Assembly: GCF_025717065.2 (NCBI RefSeq)
Contig: NZ_JAOVZO020000019.1
Span: 1 to 64,000 of the forward strand
Source: Tahibacter soli
Lineage (GTDB): Bacteria > Pseudomonadota > Gammaproteobacteria > Xanthomonadales > Rhodanobacteraceae
Length of the DNA stretch: 64,000 bases
Reading direction: 5' to 3'
Shown: positions 27,459-34,371 of the stretch, in pieces
Position numbering within the stretch: the first letter of the stretch is position 1
Layout of the letters: the number at the start of each line of letters is the position of its first letter
Notes under the pieces: model-generated
Databases searched by the model: none
Told to the model about the DNA's origin: nothing
Seen by the model: the letters and a program-made list of their open reading frames with translations, nothing else
Program-made: the position numbers and the translations under genes

Positions 27459-28675
27459 GACGGCGGCGTCGCCTGCAGGGGGGCGGCATGTTCCCAGACG
27501 TGGGGCAGCCGCACCAGTCCCAGCTCGCGGCTGCGCCCCCGGACCGACAGGCCGCGCTCGACGGTGTCGAACAGGCGCACGCCTTCGGGGTCCATCGGGT
27601 GTACGCGGACGGTGTAGCCGCCCGGCAGCAGCGACAGCTGCGGCAGGCGCAGCACGATTCGGTAGTGGTCTTCCGGCGTCGGCGCCGGCTGCACGCCGTC
27701 CATGTCGCTCGAGATGCCGTAGACGGGCGTGCCGTCGGCGCGCACGATGCCGACGTGCACGACCGGCACGCGCCCCTCGCGCGAGGCGATCGTGGCTTCC
27801 ACGAGCAGTTCGGCGCCGTGTTCGACCGCCTGCGGGTGCTCGCTGTCGTCGCCGTTCAGACGCATGCCGGCGACGTGGAACTCCAGACCCTTGGCCGCCT
27901 GCGCGTCGCGCGACTGCTTTTCGAGCGCGCCGGTGGACTTGCGCTCGTGATACGCGAGATACGCCTGCGTCACGTCGAATACGTCGCCGCTCGCCTGCAC
28001 CCTGCCCTCACGCAGCCAGCACGCCTGCTGACACAGCTTCTGGATGTGATACATGCTGTGCGAGACGAGAATCAGCGTGCCGCCCTGGTCGAGGTAGTCC
28101 TCCATCCAGCGTACGCACTTCTTCTGGAACGATTCGTCGCCGACCGCGAGCACTTCGTCGGTGATCAGAAGGTCGGGCCGCGTCGCCGCGACGATGCCGA
28201 AGCCCAGGCGCACGACCATGCCCGACGAATAGTGCTTGACCGGCTCGTCGATGTAGCGGCCGATGTCGGCGAACGCGACGATCTCGGGCAGTTTCGCGGC
28301 GAGTTCGGCGGGATCGAAACCGTGCAGCGCGGCCGACATCGCGATGTTGTCGCGACCGGTGTACTCGGGGTGGAAGCCGGCGCCAAGCTCGAGCAGCGCG
28401 CCGACGCGGCCGTTGACGCTGACCGTGCCGTGGCTGGGCGTCAACACGCCGGTGAGCAATTTGAGCAAAGTCGACTTGCCCGCCCCGTTTTCGCCGATGA
28501 GCCCGAGCGACTGGCCGCGTCGCACGGTGAGGTCGACGTCGGCGAGCACCGGCGTCGCGGCGCTCGCGGCGCGACCGGTCAACAGCCGCGCCAGCGCGCG
28601 CAGGCGGTCGGCACGGCGAAATACCAGCGGGTACTCCTTGCCGAGACCGCGCGCTTCGACGAGCACGGCGCTCAC
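27455..28675 (-). CDS. wzt: ABC transporter ATP-binding protein, polysaccharide export (Wzt-like)
   Basis: The 406-residue protein starts at a GTG overlapping the wzm stop. The ATPase domain has GENGAGKSTLLKLLTGVL (Walker A), LLELGAGFHPEYTGRDN, VKHYSSGMVVRLGFGIV (signature) and LLITDEVLAVGDESFQKKC (Walker B), the pattern of teichoic-acid and O-antigen exporters. Residues 265-400 form an extra beta-sandwich-like domain (VVHVGIVRADGTPVYGISSD) equal to the Wzt C-terminal carbohydrate-binding domain that recognises the finished, capped chain. The adjacent methyltransferase fits that capping logic. Confidence 0.9.
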   Translation of the reverse strand: MSAVLVEARGLGKEYPLVFRRADRLRALARLLTGRAASAATPVLADVDLTVRRGQSLGLIGENGAGKSTLLKLLTGVLTPSHGTVSVNGRVGALLELGAGFHPEYTGRDNIAMSAALHGFDPAELAAKLPEIVAFADIGRYIDEPVKHYSSGMVVRLGFGIVAATRPDLLITDEVLAVGDESFQKKCVRWMEDYLDQGGTLILVSHSMYHIQKLCQQACWLREGRVQASGDVFDVTQAYLAYHERKSTGALEKQSRDAQAAKGLEFHVAGMRLNGDDSEHPQAVEHGAELLVEATIASREGRVPVVHVGIVRADGTPVYGISSDMDGVQPAPTPEDHYRIVLRLPQLSLLPGGYTVRVHPMDPEGVRLFDTVERGLSVRGRSRELGLVRLPHVWEHAAPLQATPPS

Positions 28676-29463
28676 AGGAAATCCTCGAAATGGCGCTCCA
28701 GGCGCCGGAAGGCGTAGCGTCCGACGATCACGGCCAGCGCGACGCAGACGAGCGCCCAGACGATCGCGCGCGCGCTCGGCATCGGCATGCCGAGAAACGC
28801 CCAGCGGCCGTACTCGGCGAACGCTGCGTAGGGATTGAAATCGAACAGCCCGCTCCATTCGCGCAGCAGATCGCGCGAATAGAACACCGGCGACAGGAAC
28901 ATCCACACCATGAGGAGCTGCGGCAGCGCCGGCGCGATGTCGCGCACGAACACCTGCAGCGCGGACAACAGCAGCGCGAGACCGATCGCGAAGACGAACA
29001 GCAGCGCGAATGCCGGCAAATACAGCGCGAGCCCGAGCGGCGCGATCGCGACGCCGGCCAGCATCATCGCGACCAGCAGCGCGGCGAAGCCGACGCCGTG
29101 GATCGCGAAACTCGCGAACACCGGCGCCAGCACGAGCGCCGCGCGCGGCAGCGCCACCTTGCCGATCAGGCTGGCGTTGTCCTGGATCGCCGTCGTCGCA
29201 CGCACGACGCTCTCGGAGAACGCGATCCACGGCCACATCGCGACGACAAGGAAAGGCACGAAGCCCGGCGCATCGCGCCCGGGCACGGTCGATTTCATGA
29301 CGTAGCCGAAGACGAACGCGTACACCGCGAGCTGCACGAGCGGCTGGAACAGCGCCCACAGACCGCCGCTGAAGCTGCCGAGATAGCGGTTGCGCAGGTC
29401 GCGCCGCGCCAGGTGCAGCGCGAGCGTCAGCGTGTTGGAAGCGGACGAAGTCGCCGGGGTCAT
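28672..29463 (-). CDS. wzm: ABC-2 type polysaccharide export permease (Wzm-like)
   Basis: A 263-residue inner-membrane protein with six hydrophobic spans. The ABC-2 permease pattern is visible: LALHLARRDLRNRYLGSFSG at the N-terminus, LFQPLVQLAVYAFVFGYVMK, and WMFLSPVFYSRDLLREWSGL before the last helices. It pairs with the adjacent ATPase to move a lipid-linked polysaccharide across the inner membrane. It heads the export transcript; about 240 bases lie upstream before the PpiC gene. Confidence 0.9.
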   Translation of the reverse strand: MTPATSSASNTLTLALHLARRDLRNRYLGSFSGGLWALFQPLVQLAVYAFVFGYVMKSTVPGRDAPGFVPFLVVAMWPWIAFSESVVRATTAIQDNASLIGKVALPRAALVLAPVFASFAIHGVGFAALLVAMMLAGVAIAPLGLALYLPAFALLFVFAIGLALLLSALQVFVRDIAPALPQLLMVWMFLSPVFYSRDLLREWSGLFDFNPYAAFAEYGRWAFLGMPMPSARAIVWALVCVALAVIVGRYAFRRLERHFEDFL

Positions 29464-29704
29464 GATGTCGTTTGGCCGAACGGGGGGCCGGGCGGCGGTC
29501 GGCCGTCCGGGAAGTGTAGCGAGTTGGCGCGTGGCCGAACGGTTCGACGCGTTTCGGGCCGCGGCTGCCGGTTGCGATGCGTCGCCGCGGCTGCGGCATC
29601 GGATTGCACGCGGCGACCTTCGGAGCCGACACGCCCGGCCATGGACGGCGTCAGGGCATCGGCCGTCGCGGACCGGTCGCGCGACCGGTCCGCGAGTGCA
29701 TCGA
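29464..29704. other. Intergenic region with a 28-base perfect palindrome (29667-29694)
   Basis: No gene is seen here. The palindrome CGCGGACCGGTCG/CGACCGGTCCGCG, with no spare loop beyond the central CG, begins ten bases after the stop codon of the PpiC gene on the minus strand. It could act as a transcription-termination or RNA-stabilising hairpin, though no T-run follows it. The remaining 170 bases should contain the promoter for the Wzm-Wzt locus; no clear box can be named. Confidence 0.6.
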
Positions 29705-30658
29705 TTACTGCGAAATCGCGTCGTTCGCGGCTTCCTGCTCCGGCGTCGGCGGCGTGACGACCTGCCCCGGCTTCAGATAGCGCGTGCGCAGCGACATCAC
29801 CGCATCGGCGTTCGCGTCCATCGGACGGTTGCGGATATCGTCGGTATGGCCGCGAATCTGCGCTTCGTACCACTTCGAGCGCAGCTCCTTGATGATCTTC
29901 GCCGACACTCTTTCGTACGGCGGCAGGACGTCGGGCTTGCGTTCGACGAGTTTCAGGACATGGAGTCCGAACGGCGTGGTGACGATCGGCGAGATCTCGC
30001 CCGGCGTCTTGAGCTTGCGCGCCGCTTCCGCGAACGCCTCGGCGTAGTTTTCGGAGCCGGCATCGAAGATGCGCCCCTGGTTCTGCGCCTTGCTTTCGTC
30101 TTCCGAATATTTTTCGACGAGCTTGACGAAATCGTCGGGCTTTGCCTTGGCCTGGCGCTCGACCTCGGCCGCGATCTCGTAGGCCTTCTTCTGGTCGTGC
30201 TTGTCCGTGCTGATCAACACGTGCTCGACGGTGATTTCGCCCTTGACGGTATATACGTCCTTGTTCGCCAGGTAGCGCTCTTCGGCCTGCATCGCGAAAT
30301 CGGGCTCCTTGAGGCTGTCGCGGAACTCGGTCAGACGCGCGCGGGACAGCGTTTCCATCGTCGCCAGCGCGACCTGCCGCTGAATCTCCGGCTTCTTGTC
30401 GAGGCCGTTCTTGACCGCCTGTGCCGCGAGCTGCTTCTGCACGAGCATGTTGCGGATCATCGTTTCCAGGCGCTTGGGGCTGTTGGCATAGCCCGCGCGA
30501 TTGTTCTCCGGAATCCGCTCGACGAACGCGTCGATATCGCCGAGCGTGACTTCGACGCCGCCCTGACTCGCAACGACGGTTTTGACGTCCTTGGCCTCAT
30601 CGGCCCAGGCCGTCGATGTGGAAAGCACCAATGCGGCAATCGCTAAGCGTCGAATCAT
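29705..30658 (-). CDS. Periplasmic parvulin-type peptidyl-prolyl isomerase (PpiC/SurA-like)
   Basis: The start at 30658 gives a cleavable signal (MIRRLAIAALVLSTSTAWA); longer frames run through an upstream terminator and are unlikely. The 317-residue protein has a SurA-N-like helical region (about 25-140, RLETMIRNMLVQKQLAAQAV) and one parvulin domain (about 145-240): ITVEHVLIST, AKPDDFVKLVEKYSEDES, NQGRIFDAGSENYAEAFAEA, SPIVTTPFGLHVLKLVER. Such proteins help fold outer-membrane and secreted proteins. It sits directly downstream of two secreted-protein genes, although a terminator separates them. Confidence 0.88.
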   Translation of the reverse strand: MIRRLAIAALVLSTSTAWADEAKDVKTVVASQGGVEVTLGDIDAFVERIPENNRAGYANSPKRLETMIRNMLVQKQLAAQAVKNGLDKKPEIQRQVALATMETLSRARLTEFRDSLKEPDFAMQAEERYLANKDVYTVKGEITVEHVLISTDKHDQKKAYEIAAEVERQAKAKPDDFVKLVEKYSEDESKAQNQGRIFDAGSENYAEAFAEAARKLKTPGEISPIVTTPFGLHVLKLVERKPDVLPPYERVSAKIIKELRSKWYEAQIRGHTDDIRNRPMDANADAVMSLRTRYLKPGQVVTPPTPEQEAANDAISQ

Positions 30659-30678
30659 GATTTTCTCTGTCCGGAAAT

Positions 30679-30711
30679 GAAAAAAGATGGGCGCGTCTAG
30701 CGCGCCCATCT
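30679..30711 (-). terminator. Rho-independent terminator after the exported protein gene
   Basis: On the minus strand an 11-base-pair stem, AGATGGGCGCG with its complement (30685-30711), is followed by a run of six T. It lies about 30 bases after the stop codon of the gene ending at 30741 and before the PpiC start, so it separates the two transcripts. Confidence 0.9.
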
Positions 30712-30740
30712 GACCGTGTCGGTCGACTAAAGTTGCGGGA

Positions 30741-31862
30741 TCAGAAGTTGCCCGGCCCGTTCTGGATCGAGTTTCCGCAGATACCGAGCGGGCAGGTGCT
30801 CGTGCCCGGGTTCGCAAGGTCGGCGTGGATCACGTGCATGTAGTACGTCTCGCCCGGCACCATCGGGCAGCTGGCCTGGAAGTCCGGACCGGACGTATAC
30901 GTGGTCCAGAAGAAGGTCGCCGATCCGTTCGCATTGTTCAAAATGCAATTCGGGGAGATCGCGCTCGTCGGCGCGAGGTCGCCGCAGGTCTTGCTGATCT
31001 TGATCGTCGTCGTACCGAAGTAGTTCGTGTCGACCAGCGTGAAATAGCCGTACCTGCCGTTCGCGCCGCTCGGGTAGGTGGACGGAACCGTGTACTGCAG
31101 CGCAACGAAGTTGTTGTTGCTGATCTTGATGCGCTGCTGCAGGTTGCGGCGACCCGGCCACAACGTCGGCGAGCCGCCCGCGGCGTTGTAACCGAAGACG
31201 TTCTCGAACTTCGAGACGTCGACCGAACCGCGGCACACGGTGCCACCCGCGTCACAGACTTCGGCAAACAACTGACGCGTCAGGCCGGCCGGTGCCGAAC
31301 AGCCCGTCGCCGTCGATGCAACGGTACTGACCGTGCTCGTTACCGGCGTCGCGTTGTTGTTTTTGTAGCATTTGAGCTGGAACTTGTACGTGCCGTTGAC
31401 CGAGGCAGTGAACGACTGCGGATGCGCGATGTCGCACGTCGCCGCCGAATTGCAGATCTGCGGAGGGGTGGTGGCGTTCACCGGCCAGCCCGCATACGTC
31501 ACCGGCAGGAGGCTGCCCTCGGTGGTGCAGTAGTCGGCATCGGCGCGCCAGTTCAGCGAGAGCGTCGCACCGGTCGTCACGCTGGCGGGAATGTCGCCCT
31601 CGAGCGTATCGCGGAACGACGGGGTGCCCGGCGGCGTCACGACGGTCGTCGGACAATCCGTTCCGAACGTGCCTTTGGCGGCCAGCGACGTGTCGCTGTT
31701 CATGGTCACGGCGCCGTTGGTCGTGAAGATGCAAGTCTTCTCGGCGCCACCGCCGGCGGGGTCGTATTTCAATTGCATCACGACCGACTGTGCGCCGACG
31801 GAACCGGCAACAACCGCCATAAGCAGCGTGGAAATGGTGATAAAGGTGCGCTGAAAGAGCAT
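30741..31862 (-). CDS. Exported Cys-containing protein of unknown function
   Basis: The 373-residue protein starts with a typical signal peptide (MLFQRTFITISTLLMAVVAG, cleavage near GAQ). The mature part is rich in Thr, Ser, Asn and Gly with about 16 cysteines spread through it, so it is likely disulfide-bonded outside the cytoplasm. It seems to be all beta; one segment (LSLNWRADADYC) recalls immunoglobulin-like surface modules that stabilise with Cys pairs. No known family is recognised. It has its own terminator and lies between a second surface-like protein and a periplasmic isomerase. Secretion by the type II system encoded upstream is a possibility, not shown. Confidence 0.75.
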   Translation of the reverse strand: MLFQRTFITISTLLMAVVAGSVGAQSVVMQLKYDPAGGGAEKTCIFTTNGAVTMNSDTSLAAKGTFGTDCPTTVVTPPGTPSFRDTLEGDIPASVTTGATLSLNWRADADYCTTEGSLLPVTYAGWPVNATTPPQICNSAATCDIAHPQSFTASVNGTYKFQLKCYKNNNATPVTSTVSTVASTATGCSAPAGLTRQLFAEVCDAGGTVCRGSVDVSKFENVFGYNAAGGSPTLWPGRRNLQQRIKISNNNFVALQYTVPSTYPSGANGRYGYFTLVDTNYFGTTTIKISKTCGDLAPTSAISPNCILNNANGSATFFWTTYTSGPDFQASCPMVPGETYYMHVIHADLANPGTSTCPLGICGNSIQNGPGNF

Positions 31863-32202
31863 TGCAAGTTCCCGAGAGGCTTTAAACCGAATTGTAACGA
31901 CCCCCTGTCTGCCGTTTGCAAACGGATCGTTAAAGCTCTGCCCGACAGTACGGAGGATTTCCCTCCATTCGCGACAGGCCGGCGTAGTCTGCGCCTTCCC
32001 GGCGGTAGCGCCAAGTCTCGCGCCGGAGATCGGCGTTGCGCGGCTCTGCGCCGTGCGCGCGATCGCGATGTCGCCATGCCGCGTACCGATTTGCGCAAGA
32101 AGCGCGACCAGGATCGGACGGTTTCGTCGGCACGAAAAGAGAGAGGGGCCCGAAGGCCCCTCTCGTTACACACTTAACGCGTCATCAATCCCGAAGGATC
32201 GA
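31863..32202. other. Intergenic region between two exported-protein genes
   Basis: These 340 bases carry the terminator of the upstream gene at 32141-32164 and should carry the promoter of the gene starting at 31862. Short open frames here have poor coding character and no ribosome binding site, so no gene is called. No REP units are seen. Confidence 0.6.
32141..32164 (-). terminator. Rho-independent terminator
   Basis: A perfect ten-base-pair stem GAGAGGGGCC/GGCCCCTCTC closes a four-base loop (TTCG on the minus strand). On the minus strand it is followed by TCTCTTTTCG. It lies 38 bases beyond the stop of the gene ending at 32203. Confidence 0.9.
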
Positions 32203-33759
32203 TTACGAGCAAGCCGGGCCGCCCAGGGCGTCGCCGACCTGGCAGGAACGGCTGGCGCGATGACGGAACAGGCCGCTGTAGTTCGCGAGCACGCCCGGGG
32301 TCTGGTTGCGGTTGACGTAGTTAACCGCTTCGAAACCCGTGACCGGGAGGCCGTTGAACACTTCGCCGTCGATCGACGGGCGAAGCTGGTGACGTTCCGC
32401 ACCCGGGTTCAGGTCGATGCGCGCCCAACCGGACGTGTAGCTGCCCGGATTGACGTTCGTGACCAGCGTCGAACCCAGCACGCCCGACTTGGTCGGAGCG
32501 GCCGAACCCGGCGGCAGGGCGAGGAAGCTGATGACGTTCACTTCCTTACACAGCGAGGACGGCGGCTGGCCCGGGGGCGGCGGCGAGAAGCCCGGCTGCG
32601 GACCCGTCGGGGTGCGCTCTTCGCGGTCATACACGGCGACGCCGACCTGGGTGCAGGACTGGCCGAGGCCGTTGCGCTGCGGGACAACCTGACCGAAGCG
32701 GTAGACGAACGGACGGATGCCGCTGCCCGACGCGCCGATGATCTGCGGGTCGACGTAGAAGCGCTTGGTCGGGAAGGTCACGACCCAGTCGGTGTTCGAA
32801 CCGGCGAGGCTGTCAACGTTGTACTCGTTGAAGATCGCGTCGGACGTGAACACCGCGGAGACCGCGTCGATCGCCGGGTTGGTGTTGGACTGACCGGCGG
32901 TGCGGTTGTACGCAGCCTGGATCAGCGCGCCATCGTCGAACACGTAGGCAACGGCCGTCGAAGCGGTCGAGCTGGCCTGCGCGATGGACGGCTGGACCGA
33001 TTCCGAACCCGAGAACAGGTCTTCGATCGTGTAGCCATCGAGAGCGTCGGCGTTGTACGAGAAGAACGTACCCTGCCCGGTGTTGACGATCGCGCCGGCG
33101 CCGAACAGACCGCCCGTCGGGGGCAGCAGGTCAGCGTCGCCCACGTCGAGCGCAGCGGCGACGTCGCAGTCGTCCGGCACGCCGTTGATGTGGGTCACGG
33201 CATCGGCGGTGTCGCCGACGACGTCGGACATCGAGATCAGTTCGATGTGACCTTCACGCGTACGCTCGATACCGGTCGGGCCGGTGTCGTCGTTGCCGCC
33301 GTTGGCCGGCGAACCGCCCGAGTAGGCGTACGGCAGGAACGCGGCGTACTTGCGGCCGTCGCCCAGGTCGCCCCAGAACGCGGTGTTCAGCTGCGGATCG
33401 ACGCAGCTCTTGTCGCTGGTGGTGATACCGGCGCCGGCGCTGGCGCCCGGCAGACCGGCGTCGGCCAGCGCGAAGATCGCACCGGTCCACACGTCGAAGC
33501 GCGACAGGAACAGGTTGAAGTCGAGGACTTCGCGAGAGTTGTGACCCTCGAGGAAGCGAACCTTGACCGCCTTCGCGATGTTGGTGGTGTTGACCACCGA
33601 GATCAGCGTCGACTGACCTTCGTTAACCGTGTAGTACGGGTAGATCAGGACTTCGCCGATGCCATCCGGGTTCAGCTCGACGGCGTTCGCGAGTCCGGCG
33701 ATACCGGCGACGCCGGCGATGCCGGCGACGACTGCGGTCGTCAGATTGTTTCTTTTCAT
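32203..33759 (-). CDS. Exported acidic surface-type protein of unknown function
   Basis: ATG at 33759 fits the AGGAGT ribosome binding site better than the GTG just before it. The 518-residue protein has a signal peptide whose hydrophobic core is a short Ala-Gly-Ile-Val repeat (AGIAGVAGIAGLANA), encoded by near-tandem 9- and 12-base units. The mature protein begins LNPDGIGEVLIYPYYTVNEG and continues with Gly-, Asp- and Asn-rich beta-like sequence, a Pro-rich segment (GFSPPPPGQPPSS) near residue 400, and only about eight cysteines. The composition fits a secreted or cell-surface protein. No catalytic motif is seen. Its strong ribosome binding site and private terminator suggest high expression. 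Confidence 0.8.
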   Translation of the reverse strand: MKRNNLTTAVVAGIAGVAGIAGLANAVELNPDGIGEVLIYPYYTVNEGQSTLISVVNTTNIAKAVKVRFLEGHNSREVLDFNLFLSRFDVWTGAIFALADAGLPGASAGAGITTSDKSCVDPQLNTAFWGDLGDGRKYAAFLPYAYSGGSPANGGNDDTGPTGIERTREGHIELISMSDVVGDTADAVTHINGVPDDCDVAAALDVGDADLLPPTGGLFGAGAIVNTGQGTFFSYNADALDGYTIEDLFSGSESVQPSIAQASSTASTAVAYVFDDGALIQAAYNRTAGQSNTNPAIDAVSAVFTSDAIFNEYNVDSLAGSNTDWVVTFPTKRFYVDPQIIGASGSGIRPFVYRFGQVVPQRNGLGQSCTQVGVAVYDREERTPTGPQPGFSPPPPGQPPSSLCKEVNVISFLALPPGSAAPTKSGVLGSTLVTNVNPGSYTSGWARIDLNPGAERHQLRPSIDGEVFNGLPVTGFEAVNYVNRNQTPGVLANYSGLFRHRASRSCQVGDALGGPACS

Positions 33760-33933
33760 CACAACACTCCTAAATGAACCACAGGGCTTTGCTTAAGGCC
33801 CGTCATGCTCCGCAGCAGCGGTTTTGGCCCGCCTTTTTTGGGCATGAATAGGCAACAGCGCGGCAATGCTAGAACAAAGCCCAAAGCAACGCAATCCCGA
33901 TCGGAACGCCTTTTTGCCTTGGGGGTACCGCGT

Positions 33934-34371
33934 TTACTTCTCGGGCAAGTGATACCACACACCCTTGATTCGAATCCACTTTTCCTTCTCGCCGGAGACG
34001 CCTTCCACCGGCCCCGGAATGCCCGCAGCGATACGCAGTTCATAGACGAGAAGGAGGTAAACGGTGCAGGTGTTCTCGTCCTCGCACTCCTTGCGCATGA
34101 ACTTGATCGACTTCCACACCACCGGACGGCTTCCCATCGAGATGATGTACGGCTCTTTCGGGTGCGTCTGGCGGTAGCCGGGCGTGAGGTATTCGTAGGC
34201 GTCGCCCGAACGGTGCGCGATCAGGTCTTCCCAGCGCTGCACGGCGCGGTCTTCGACCGTCGCCTTCGCGGACGAACCCTTCTTCACGTTGCCGGGCGAG
34301 CACGCCGCCGCAAGCACCACCATCGCCGCCAGCGCGAGAATGCGCAGGATCTTGAACATCGGAGCTGTCAT
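33934..34371 (-). CDS. Small lipoprotein at the end of the type II secretion operon
   Basis: The 145-residue protein has a lipobox (LAAAC, Cys24), and its ATG overlaps the gspD stop (TAATG), so it is translated with the secretin. After the linker, RWEDLIAHRSGDAYEYLTPG and later VVWKSIKFMRKECEDENTC and IRIKGVWYHLPEK suggest a small NTF2-like alpha+beta fold. No catalytic residues stand out. Because the secretin of this group must be guided to the outer membrane and the gene is coupled to gspD, a pilotin-like or assembly role is a fair inference; sequence similarity to known pilotins (GspS, AspS) is not visible. Confidence 0.8.
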   Translation of the reverse strand: MTAPMFKILRILALAAMVVLAAACSPGNVKKGSSAKATVEDRAVQRWEDLIAHRSGDAYEYLTPGYRQTHPKEPYIISMGSRPVVWKSIKFMRKECEDENTCTVYLLLVYELRIAAGIPGPVEGVSGEKEKWIRIKGVWYHLPEK

